DNA of 10,478 nucleotides from Rikenellaceae bacterium (GTDB lineage: Bacteria > Bacteroidota > Bacteroidia > Bacteroidales > Rikenellaceae). Positions 1 through 7,161 of the stretch are shown here, piece by piece. A program made the position numbers and the translations under genes. The stretch is taken from contig JAJQAW010000257.1 of NCBI GenBank assembly GCA_021203585.1, positions 1 to 10,478 of the forward strand, in the 5' to 3' direction. Below the pieces are notes generated by a model. That model worked only from the letters and a program-made list of their open reading frames with translations, did not search any database and had not been told where the DNA came from. The stretch's first letter is position 1. Every line of letters starts with the position of its first letter.

Positions 1-1017
1 GATATGTTGGAAAAATCCAACTTATTTTTGGAAAACGTCATCCGTACTGCCGGGAAGCCTATGGATGATCGGGAAGTGGTGCATTATTTCAGTTCGCCGC
101 TGGACGACGGCGGAGCATGGAACCTGTACTACAACATTGCCCGGAAATACGGCGTGGTACCGAAAACGGCCATGCCCGAAACCGAACATTCCAACAACAC
201 CGGCCAGTTGGTCAACTTGCTTAAAGAGAAACTGCGCCGGGAGGGCTACCTGATTCGGGAGTCGGCCGCTTCCGGGAAAAGAGAACCGGCGCTTCGCCAC
301 CAGAAAACGCAGGCCCTGAAGGATATTTACCGCATCCTGGCGCTCTGTTTGGGAGAGCCGCCCCGGGAATTTACCTGGCGGTACAAAGAGAAAAACGGTA
401 CCCTGACGGAAAAGACCTATACGCCGTTGGAGTTTTACGCCGCCATCACCCCTGAGGATTACTCTCCGGAGCAGTACATCATGATCATGAACGATCCGAC
501 GCGGGAATACTACAAAATGTACGAGATCCAGAATTACCGAAATTCCGTGGAGGGGATCAATTGGACTTACCTCAATTTGCCGAACACAGTAATCAAACAG
601 GCGGCGCTGGCTTCGATCAAGAACGATGAAGGGATGTATGCTTCGTGTGACGTGGGTAAACAGCACAACCGGGCTGCCGGTATTATGGACCCGCAAATGT
701 ACGATTATGCCTCCTTGTTCGGTGTCTTCTTCGATATGCCCAAGCAAACCCGCATATTAACCCGGCAGAGCGGCTCCTCGCACGCGATGCTGTTGATCGG
801 TTGCGACACGGACGAAAACGACCGGCCCATAAAATGGGAGTTTGAGAACAGCTGGGGACCGGCCGCCGGAAACCGGGGATATCTCACCTTTACGGACGAG
901 TGGTTCGACGAATATATGTTCCGCCTGGTGATACACCGCCGGTACCTCGATCCAAAGTCCGTCGCAGCCTTGGACCAACCGCCGGTACAGCTTCCTCCGT
1001 GGGACTACATGTTTTAA
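1..1017 (+). CDS. pepC: C1B aminopeptidase C / bleomycin hydrolase, 5' truncated
   Basis: Papain-fold cysteine aminopeptidase of the PepC/bleomycin hydrolase family, which removes N-terminal residues from peptides. The frame is open from base 1; the ATG at 4 is only the first Met in the window and not a credible start. The text begins at the LEKSNLFLENVI helix, which in this family lies well downstream of the active-site Cys, so roughly the first 100-130 residues, including the Q-x-x-x-x-C-W motif and any signal peptide, lie outside the window. Counting from ATG at 4, the catalytic His is in SSHAMLLIG (His260) and the Asn in FENSWG (Asn282). DDGGAWNLYYN and KYGVVPKTAMPET are also typical of the family. 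The C-terminus LPPWDYMF resembles the family's C-terminal arm, which enters the active-site cleft and limits the enzyme to aminopeptidase action. The M3 peptidase starts 38 bp downstream on the same strand, so co-transcription is likely. Family assignment is secure; localisation cannot be judged. Confidence 0.93.
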   Translation, partial: DMLEKSNLFLENVIRTAGKPMDDREVVHYFSSPLDDGGAWNLYYNIARKYGVVPKTAMPETEHSNNTGQLVNLLKEKLRREGYLIRESAASGKREPALRHQKTQALKDIYRILALCLGEPPREFTWRYKEKNGTLTEKTYTPLEFYAAITPEDYSPEQYIMIMNDPTREYYKMYEIQNYRNSVEGINWTYLNLPNTVIKQAALASIKNDEGMYASCDVGKQHNRAAGIMDPQMYDYASLFGVFFDMPKQTRILTRQSGSSHAMLLIGCDTDENDRPIKWEFENSWGPAAGNRGYLTFTDEWFDEYMFRLVIHRRYLDPKSVAALDQPPVQLPPWDYMF

Positions 1018-1055
1018 CTGCCGACTTTCATTTAATCACAACTTATACGCTACAC

Positions 1056-3168
1056 ATGAAGATCAAACAATTAACGTTGCTGGCTGCTGCGGCCTCGATG
1101 CTGGCCGTCTCCTGCGGCAAGGATGAAAAAAGGAGTGCCGATAATCCGTTTTTCACCGAATGGAATACCCCCTTCGGTGTTCCGCCGTTCGATCAGATTC
1201 GGCCGGAGCATTTCATTCCGGCTTATCAGGAGGGTATGAAGCGTGAAAACGCCGAAATCCAGGCAATTATCGATAATCCCGAAGAACCGGGATTCGAGAA
1301 TGTCATTCTGGCTTACGATAATTCCGGGGAATTCCTATCCCGGGTACGGACCGTCTTCGGCGGCCTGAACGGAGCCAATACCAATGACCAGCTTCAAGCC
1401 ATTAATCAGGAAATGACCCCGGTGCTGAGTAAACACGGTAATGAAATCAGCATGAATCCGGAGCTATTTGCCAAAATTAAAACCGTGTACGATCAACGGG
1501 AAAGTCTTGGTCTGGATGCCAATCAGATGCGGCTGCTGGACCGGATTTACAAAAGTTTCGAACGTTCTGGAGCCAATCTGAGCGAGGAGCAAAAGGTTCG
1601 CTTGAAAGAAATCAACGAAAAGCTCTCGATGCTTTCGCTGCAATTTGGGAAAAACCTGTTGGCCGATACCAAGGATTTTACCCTGGTCCTGGAAGATGCG
1701 GCCGACTTGGAGGGCCTTCCGCAGAGTTCCATCGACGCCGCCGCGCAGGCGGCTCAGTCCCGGGGCCTGGAAGGTCGATGGGTATTCACGTTGGATAAAC
1801 CGAGCTGGATTCCTTTCCTACAGTATTCCACCAAAACCGCACTTACGGGAAAAACTGTACGAGGGTTATCTGACGATGGGTATGCGCGGCAATGAGAACG
1901 ATAACCGCAGGATTACCGAAGAGATCATCCGGTACCGGATCGAACGGGCTCAATTGTTGGGCTTCGATATTTATGCGGATTATGTGTTGGACCGCGTAAT
2001 GGCCAAAACGCCGGCCAATGTATACGATCTACTCGATCCGATTTGGACACCGGCGCTGAACCGGGCCAAAGCGGAATTGGCCGAAATGTCCGCCATCAAA
2101 GCGGCTGAGGGAGGAACCTCGGAGATCAAACCTTCGGATTGGTGGTTCTATGCGGAAAAACTCCGGACGGCCAAATACGATTTGGATGAAAGCGAACTGC
2201 ACCCCTACTTTTCGTTGGAGACGGTCCGGGAGGGAATTTTCCTGCTCTCCAACAAATTGTACGGGATCACCTTCCGTCCGTTGGAACAGGCTCCGAAATA
2301 TCATGAAGAAAACCAGGTTTACGAATGTCTGGACAAGGATGGCACCCACCTGGGAGTGCTGTATATGGATTTCTTCCCGCGTGCGGGCAAACGGGGCGGC
2401 GCCTGGTGCGGAAGCTACCGTCAGCAGACCTACCGGGACGGTAAACGGGTAGCTCCGGGTTCGACCATCGTTTGCAATTTTACCCCTCCTTCCGGTGATC
2501 TTCCGGCTTTGCTTTCCATCGATGAAACCGAAACCTTCTTCCATGAATTCGGACACGCTTTACACGGGCTGGTCTGCGATGTTTCGTATAAAGGATTGCG
2601 GGGAACGGAACGGGACTTTGTGGAACTGCCTTCACAGATCATGGAAAACTGGGCCACCGATCCGGTATTCTTGAAAATGTACGCTAAACACTACGCCACC
2701 GGAGAGACCATTCCGGATGCGTTGATCGAAAAATTATCCAACAGCAGTCTTTTCAATCAGGGATTTGCCATGACCGAACGGACGGCGGCGACTATTCTGG
2801 ATATGGATTTGCATGTACTGAAGGAATACCCGGAGAATTTCGATATCATGGCGTTTCAACAGCAAAAAATGGAGGAACGCGGGTTAATTCCGGAGATTGC
2901 ACCGCGGTACCAATTTCCCTATTTCAACCATATTTTCAACAGCGGATATGCTGCGGGATACTACAGTTATACCTGGTCCGAGGTATTAGACTCCGATGCT
3001 TACGAAGCGTTTGCGGAAACGGGCAATTTATTCAATCCGGAAGTTGCCGCTCGTTTCCGCCGCTTGTTGGAACAGCACGGTTCCAAAGACGGTATGGAGC
3101 TTTATTTGGAATTCCGCGGTCAGGAACCCAGCCGTACTCCGTTGTTGCAAAAAAGAGGACTTTTATAA
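1056..3168 (+). pseudogene. M3 family (Dcp-type) zinc metallopeptidase lipoprotein, frameshifted
   Basis: Oligopeptidase of family M3, related to peptidyl-dipeptidase Dcp and oligopeptidase A. As written it is two open pieces. ATG 1056 to TGA 1895 gives the signal peptide and N-terminal helical domain. A second frame, open before the break and ending at TAA 3168, carries the catalytic domain; its first useful ATG after the break is 1876. Removing one A from 1833-1836 joins SWIPFLQYSTK to PHLREKLYEGY, as expected in this family, and gives 703 residues, a normal length. In that numbering HEFGH is 496-500 and the third zinc ligand is Glu523 in DFVELPSQ; the C-terminal FNSGYAAGYYSYTW substrate-binding segment is present. 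The start at 1056 is chosen because it gives MKIKQLTLLAAAASMLAVSC, a lipoprotein signal with Cys20 (Ala at -3 is less usual), followed by GKDEK. The open frame upstream of 1056 overlaps pepC and is spurious. It could be a recent pseudogene or a one-base sequence error; programmed shifting looks unlikely. Confidence 0.88.
1833..1836 (+). other. Single-base frameshift site (AAAA) in the M3 peptidase
   Basis: The upstream frame reads TCC ACC AAA ACC GCA CTT and loses similarity to M3 peptidases. The downstream frame reads AAA CCG CAC TTA CGG GAA AAA (K-P-H-L-R-E-K), matching the family's conserved LREK segment. One A too many in this four-base run explains the change. No shifty stop of the prfB type and no obvious slippery heptamer is visible here, so recoding is not suggested by the sequence. 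Confidence 0.85.
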
Positions 3169-3282
3169 CCGCTGCGGTTCCATTTACACGCATGCTCTCC
3201 GAAAGCAGTATAAGAACTGCAGGAGGTTCGGTTTTCGGAAATTCCTGAAACGCCTCCCGCCAAACGGAGCTATTTAAATTGG

Positions 3283-3318
3283 AAAGAGAAAACGAATTTT
3301 TTTCGTTTTCTCTTTTTT
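3283..3318 (+). terminator. Rho-independent terminator after the peptidase pair
   Basis: A perfect 14-bp inverted repeat (AAAGAGAAAACGAA at 3283-3296, its complement at 3302-3315) with a five-T loop is followed by a T run to 3318. The stem is AT-rich but long. The T run is on the + side, so it fits termination of pepC/M3 transcription 115 bp after the M3 stop codon. On the minus strand the stem is followed by a mixed sequence, so it is weaker in that direction. Confidence 0.8.
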
Positions 3319-4080
3319 GCTTTTTTGACGGGCTTCCCGGAACAACACGCTATGACCCAATCCCTCCGGTGTCTCTCTTCGCTAAGGTCGGTCATGCCGT
3401 AAGTCTGGATCAGCCGATGGAATTTGAAATGACCCCACGCACCGTATCTGCGGGAAACCGCTCCCGGTTTGCGTTGCGTAAACTGGAAATAGAGATCTGC
3501 AGTTGCTTTCCCGTGGTTTAAGAACATGGCACATAGTGCTGCTTCGAAGGTCGAAAATCGGAATGTATCGGTAGAGGTTTACGCCATAAACTTAGACCAT
3601 ACCGGTGGCCTGACTGCCCGAATTTTAAAGCTCTTTCCCTTTTTCAATCCGCAACGAGCAGGGTGAGCGGCTGCAACGGCACAAAAAGGTAAATTCACGG
3701 ACGGTGCCCACAGGGTATGGAAAGCACGGAGCGGAGTTTTCGGTGCGGAAAGCAGAGGGGAGTAAAAACGGTTGCCCGGCGGAAAGATCACAAGCGCACC
3801 GGGAAGTATTCTCGGTGCGTTTATACAAAATGGGATAGTCGGGTGAAAGAATCGCTTTTATCCGAGAGGACGATACTTTCCGGTGTTTCTTTCCGGTTAC
3901 CGTCCGTGGTTCGGAGGCTCCGGTGCCCTGTGCCCGGAGGTTTTCCGAAAAGATGGACGGTTCAGTTCGGGAATACCGCTGTTCCGAAAAAGGTTCCGGT
4001 ATTGCCCGAGAGCGATGCGGATGTCATAGGCTTTTCTTCTGGCCCTCTCTTTGCCGACACTCCTTCCCGACAGGCAAGAT
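3319..4080. other. Long intergenic stretch without a convincing gene
   Basis: About 760 bp lie between the peptidase terminator and the stop of the convergent GH28 gene. Open frames occur on both strands, but none has a recognisable family, a good start context or composition like the neighbouring genes. Two points stand out. On the minus strand a frame is open from 3578 down to 3270, but it begins after an in-frame TAA (3579-3581), ends in Lys/Arg-rich sequence and runs through the terminator. At 3792-3822 there is a hairpin (AAGCGCACCG pairing with CGGTGCGTTT, one G-T pair, 11-base loop). The region may hold decayed gene remnants, an intergenic repeat or an unrecognised RNA; the sequence alone does not decide. 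Confidence 0.5.
3792..3822 (+). repeat. Inverted repeat / possible weak terminator hairpin
   Basis: Ten base pairs (3792-3801 with 3813-3822, including one G-T wobble) enclose an 11-base loop; seven central pairs are perfect CGCACCG/CGGTGCG. The run after the stem is only TTTATAC, so terminator function in the + direction is weak, and the minus side has no T run. It lies in a gap with no gene, and its purpose is unknown. Confidence 0.4.
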
Positions 4081-5580
4081 TTACTGCTCACGGAAGATGA
4101 GGTTGACCCCTTCGAAAACGACATTTTTCCCCTCCAGAATTTCCATATTTTGTTCCCGGCTCCGAATGGTGGAATTACGAATCGCGATATCCTGCACATC
4201 CCGCATCAGGATAAGTTTGCCGGAGGTAATATCCATATGTTCCATCACGACATTAGTCAACGGAACTTCCGGAATGCATTTAGCGGTAATAAAGAGTTCT
4301 TCGGTGGAGATTTTCACATCCCGCATGAATATATTCCGGTAAATGGGAGTCAGCCGGTTGATTGGAAGCACCGGTAACCGGTTGGCCAATTCTCCCACAT
4401 AGGTGGGACTTCCCAGCAGGTCGAATTCGATGGCATTGCGGCTGATATTCATCTGCACGCGTTCGTAATATAGATTTTCGCCGCCGCCGCCACGCGGACG
4501 ACGGGTTTTGAACCGGAAGCCTCGGTCGGTACCGTCGAATACACAATCATGCAAGTAGACGTTGCGGATCCATCCTGCCGTCTCGCTGCCTATGGTTATG
4601 GCCCCATGGCCGGCTTCGGAAAGGCAATACCGCACCACCACGTTTTCGGTCGGGCGGTTTACCCGTACCCCGTCGATATCGCGGCCGGCTTTCATCGTAA
4701 AGCAATCGTCCCCGTTGTTGAGGGTGGAATATTCGATCAGCACATTTCGGGAAGATTCGATGTCGATCCCGTCTCCGGTCGAAATACCTACCGAGTTGAC
4801 CGTGATGCCCCGGATGATGACTCCGTCGCAATAGATCGGCGTTACGTTCCAGGTAACGCTCCGCTCGATCGTGATGCCTTCGATCAGGATCTGTTTGCAT
4901 TCCACCAAACAGATCGATTTGGGTTTATAAAAATACCGTCCGTCTTTTCCGTCATGAACCCGTTGAGCCACCGGCATATCCGGGTCTATGGCCTCTTCGA
5001 CCACTCCCGGTGCGTTGGGTGCGGTCCGTACCGGGGTATCCATTTCCGGACCGATGATTTTACCTCGGCCGGTCAGGGCGATATTTTCGGCCTGGTAAGC
5101 GTAGATAAAGCCACCGCTGGACATGACTTCGATCCCTTCGACGCGGGTAAAAACCGCCGGTAGATAATCTTCGATCTCTCCGCCCATGTGCAGCTCGGCT
5201 CCCTCGGCTAAATGCAAATTGACGTTACTTTTTAAAGTCAATCGTCCCGTGTACCAAATGCCTTCCGGAACGTTTACCGTACCGCCGCCGCGCCGGTGAA
5301 CCTGGTCGATGGCTTTTTGAATCTGCGCCGTTGCTTTTTTTCCGGGCCGCGCTCCGGTTTGTGTGATATCCAGCCGGTAAGCTGGAAATTCCGGTTTCAC
5401 TAACTGCGGCATCGGGAAAGGTGCGGCGATCGGTTCGATCCCTTCGGGCATCGCCAGGGCTCCGACCTGGGCTTTGGTTTTAAAGGGAGCTTCGGATCGG
5501 GGAGTGGTGAATTGAGCGCATACGGTTCCGGCCCACAGGCCGAACGCGGAGAAACAGAGCAAGCGTTTGAGAAGATGCAT
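4081..5580 (-). CDS. Exported glycoside hydrolase family 28 protein (polygalacturonase-like)
   Basis: Right-handed beta-helix enzyme of family GH28, whose members cut galacturonic-acid linkages in pectin (endo-/exo-polygalacturonases, rhamnogalacturonases). I choose ATG at 5580 (499 residues); the longer frame to 5589 would need a TTG and would place three residues before the signal peptide. MHLLKRLLCFSAFGL...AGTVCAQF is a Sec signal, probably cleaved near VCA-Q. A short IQKAID/GGGTVNVPEG segment typical of pectate-lyase-fold enzymes follows (about 86-106). All four GH28 motifs are present: GDGID (Asp270, Asp273), GDDC (Asp291, Asp292), GHG (His325) and RFKT (Arg356, Lys358), so it should be active. 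It is convergent with the peptidase unit, and no SusC/SusD, sulfatase or other carbohydrate gene is in view, so exact substrate and PUL membership cannot be set. The nearest upstream gene on the strand is 220 bp away, and a promoter candidate lies in that gap. Confidence 0.93.
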   Translation of the reverse strand: MHLLKRLLCFSAFGLWAGTVCAQFTTPRSEAPFKTKAQVGALAMPEGIEPIAAPFPMPQLVKPEFPAYRLDITQTGARPGKKATAQIQKAIDQVHRRGGGTVNVPEGIWYTGRLTLKSNVNLHLAEGAELHMGGEIEDYLPAVFTRVEGIEVMSSGGFIYAYQAENIALTGRGKIIGPEMDTPVRTAPNAPGVVEEAIDPDMPVAQRVHDGKDGRYFYKPKSICLVECKQILIEGITIERSVTWNVTPIYCDGVIIRGITVNSVGISTGDGIDIESSRNVLIEYSTLNNGDDCFTMKAGRDIDGVRVNRPTENVVVRYCLSEAGHGAITIGSETAGWIRNVYLHDCVFDGTDRGFRFKTRRPRGGGGENLYYERVQMNISRNAIEFDLLGSPTYVGELANRLPVLPINRLTPIYRNIFMRDVKISTEELFITAKCIPEVPLTNVVMEHMDITSGKLILMRDVQDIAIRNSTIRSREQNMEILEGKNVVFEGVNLIFREQ

Positions 5581-5619
5581 ATCGGTCAACTGGTTTTATG
5601 GTTAGTCTTCTATCGCTTA

Positions 5620-5627
5620 CAAAGATA
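5620..5627 (-). promoter_or_regulatory. Bacteroidota -7 box upstream of the GH28 gene
   Basis: On the minus strand TATCTTTG matches the Bacteroidota -7 consensus TAnnTTTG and lies 39 bp upstream of ATG 5580. The expected -33 TTTG is not clear; only T-rich sequence (ATTTTC) occurs at about the right distance. It suggests the GH28 gene has its own promoter. Confidence 0.45.
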
Positions 5628-5800
5628 AAAATTGCAACGGAAAAGAAAATTAAAAGCACGTTAAACGTTAAAAAGCGTAAAATTCACGAAACGAGCTGCA
5701 GATCGGAAAGGTCGACTGATTGCAGTCCGTATCCGTAGTGCCCGGACGGCCCGTGAGCTATTCCGCTCGGCATTTTTGCCGTGAGAATTCCGGCCGGAGA

Positions 5801-6547
5801 TTAATCGACAGGAAATTCCACCCGGTAACGTTCGCCGATCGCTTTCTTGAAATCATTATATAGGTCCGTACGCAATTTATTTTCCAGATAAAACGCGATA
5901 TGCCTGTAATCGTAGACTACATTCGACTCTCCGTGGACTTTATAAATCCGGTAAAAACTTTCGCTGATCACATCTTTTTTGACTTCGAAAATCGGATATC
6001 CGGATACGAATTTATCCAGGTTGAATTCGTATTTTTTATCATGGTATGTAAAACACAGTCGATCGAAATCACCCTCCATACCCGGGAGGGCATCCTCGAA
6101 CATGGATCCTATTCCTCCCGTTTTGCCGGTTGTAAGGTGTTGAATCTGCTGCTGATCGAAGACTTCGTGCCAAACCGATCGTTCACCGTCAAATCCCACC
6201 GAATGCAGACTTTTGTCGGTCAGAATCAAATAATGATGGTGCAGGTTACGTAGGGGAGAAGAACTGGTTCGAGCCTCTTCCGGGAAGATTTTACCGAGGC
6301 CTTTCCACTCTGCCAGAGAGGCTATCGCTACGATTTTTTCCTGGGCGGGTATCATCCGGCTAAAGATTCCGAATTTTTCCGGATTCTCAAACGCTTCTCG
6401 CTTCATTTCCTCCCCCTTGATTGCGTATTCCTGTTCCGCGACGGTAGCCAACCTGGCGTATCTGCCGTTTATATAGGGGTGAATCACCCGCGTCCAGAGG
6501 AAAAACCCTCCGACGACCAGGATCATCCCCGTAAATACAATTCCCAT
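5801..6547 (-). CDS. Membrane-anchored protein of unknown function, possible PH-like domain
   Basis: I do not recognise this 248-residue protein. Residues 2-20 form one hydrophobic segment ending in TRVIHPYINGRYAR, so it is probably an N-terminal anchor with the rest on the cytoplasmic side (positive residues follow the segment). After a charged linker (about 35-65), residues 68-180 read as alternating short strands: KIVAIASL, HHHYLILTDKSLHSVGF, QQIQHLTTGK, DRLCFTYHDKKYEFNLDKF. This pattern of LTDKSL, then a signal-like GK turn, then a KYEF strand resembles bacterial PH-like domains, but this is pattern reading only. The C-terminal part (181-248) is predicted helical and charged. ATG 6547 is preceded by the A-rich AAAAATCAAATT, normal for Bacteroidota. 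It lies 41 bp after the small two-helix membrane gene and is probably co-transcribed with it. Confidence 0.75.
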   Translation of the reverse strand: MGIVFTGMILVVGGFFLWTRVIHPYINGRYARLATVAEQEYAIKGEEMKREAFENPEKFGIFSRMIPAQEKIVAIASLAEWKGLGKIFPEEARTSSSPLRNLHHHYLILTDKSLHSVGFDGERSVWHEVFDQQQIQHLTTGKTGGIGSMFEDALPGMEGDFDRLCFTYHDKKYEFNLDKFVSGYPIFEVKKDVISESFYRIYKVHGESNVVYDYRHIAFYLENKLRTDLYNDFKKAIGERYRVEFPVD

Positions 6548-6588
6548 AATTTGATTTTTAATGTTGGTTTATCGATGAGATGTATCCC

Positions 6589-6822
6589 TCAATCCGGTTT
6601 GGCCTTACCGAATTCGTCCCGAAGTTTCCGGGATTGGATTTCTCTGTTTTTTTCGATCCGGTGGGCTGCATACCCGCAAATAATTCCGATTAAGCACAGC
6701 CCGAGGATCAGGGGCAGGGAAGGCTCCGCTGGAGAAAGAACGGCATAAGCCGTGCCAACGCCGATCAGAATCCACGCTGTGCGGCGAAGCAAGAAGCTGC
6801 GTCGCGTCGAATATTCTCTCAT
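6589..6822 (-). CDS. Small membrane protein with two predicted helices, unknown function
   Basis: A 77-residue protein of unknown family. Arg-rich MREYSTRRSFLLRR is followed by a hydrophobic segment at about 15-30, a short PAEPSLP turn, a second segment at about 37-53 (LILGLCLIGIICGYAA), and a charged tail RIEKNREIQSRKLRDEFGK. This predicts a helical hairpin with both ends in the cytoplasm. The frame can be extended to a TTG at 6861, adding 13 residues, but that codon would sit only a few bases after the transcription start expected from the -7 box at 6873-6880, so ATG 6822 with a leader of about 45 bases is preferred. It is the first gene of a likely two-gene unit with the membrane-anchored protein at 5801-6547. 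No function can be assigned. Confidence 0.7.
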   Translation of the reverse strand: MREYSTRRSFLLRRTAWILIGVGTAYAVLSPAEPSLPLILGLCLIGIICGYAAHRIEKNREIQSRKLRDEFGKAKPD

Positions 6823-6872
6823 AATTTTACATTGTAACAGTTTTGGGTTTCTCTTCTTCAACAGGTAGACCG

Positions 6873-6903
6873 CAAATATAGATAAAATCTAACACGGACC
6901 GAA
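6873..6903 (-). promoter_or_regulatory. Bacteroidota promoter for the two-gene membrane-protein unit
   Basis: On the minus strand the -7 box TATATTTG (6873-6880) fits TAnnTTTG. Exactly 19 bases upstream lies TTCG (6900-6903), one change from the -33 TTTG. The start of transcription would fall near 6866-6869. This placement is the main argument for translation starting at ATG 6822 and not at TTG 6861. Confidence 0.5.
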
Positions 6904-7133
6904 TCGGTATCGATTAAAATTACAATAAAAAAAAGAAAACAGGCGGTCCGATTTCCCTGGAAGGATTGAAGGAATGGTTTACTTCGATCCACCGGGTTCG
7001 CCGCTCTTTCGGGGATCATTGAAACCCGCAGGATAGGGAAGATATTCCGGGTTAACGGTTACCGCGCTAGGTGTCGATGCTGCCGAGAGGGGATATTCTT
7101 CGGTATCTATGCCCGAGAGCCGGCCGAAAGTAT

Positions 7134-7141
7134 TATCTTTG
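7134..7141 (+). promoter_or_regulatory. Bacteroidota -7 box upstream of the flippase
   Basis: TATCTTTG matches TAnnTTTG and ends 20 bp before ATG 7162, giving a short leader of about 15 bases. No TTTG-like -33 element is seen 19-21 bases upstream (that stretch is GC-rich), so the call rests on one box. Confidence 0.4.
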
Positions 7142-7161
7142 TTTTTTTCAAACCGGCTCAC

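Larger units (their letters stand above)
6823..7161. other. Divergent intergenic region
   Basis: 339 bp separate the minus-strand membrane-protein unit from the flippase. It holds a promoter candidate for each side (6873-6903 minus, 7134-7141 plus), an A-run around 6926-6934 and a loose inverted repeat (CGGACCG near 6895, CGGTCCG near 6949). A minus-strand frame with a GTG start at 7161 occupies 6979-7161; I do not accept it as a gene because it would cover the flippase promoter and shows no family features. Confidence 0.5.

Noticed and set aside
22..747. Long minus-strand open frame opposite pepC
   Set aside because: Antisense shadow of a well-supported gene; the protein has no family features.
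900..1055. Extension of the M3 frame upstream to 900
   Set aside because: It overlaps the end of pepC in another frame, and the ATG at 1056 gives a clean lipoprotein signal peptide; the extra 52 residues show no family similarity.
3167..3179. Palindrome AACCGCTGCGGTT over the M3 stop codon
   Set aside because: Perfect six-base arms but a one-base spacer cannot form a stable hairpin, and no T run follows; the real terminator is at 3283-3318.
3717..4342. Plus-strand open frames between the peptidases and GH28
   Set aside because: Arg/Ser/Pro-rich text without family features, in part antisense to the GH28 gene; no promoter or start context.
4549..5163. Plus-strand open frame opposite GH28
   Set aside because: Antisense shadow of the beta-helix gene, in which all GH28 motifs are on the minus strand.
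5768..5781. Small hairpin CGGCA/TGCCG downstream of the 5801-6547 gene
   Set aside because: Only five pairs and no T run on the minus strand, so not supportable as a terminator.
6979..7161. Minus-strand 60-codon frame (GTG start) next to the flippase ATG
   Set aside because: It would lie over the flippase promoter, has no recognisable family, signal or membrane feature, and uses a non-ATG start. Low-level expression cannot be excluded.
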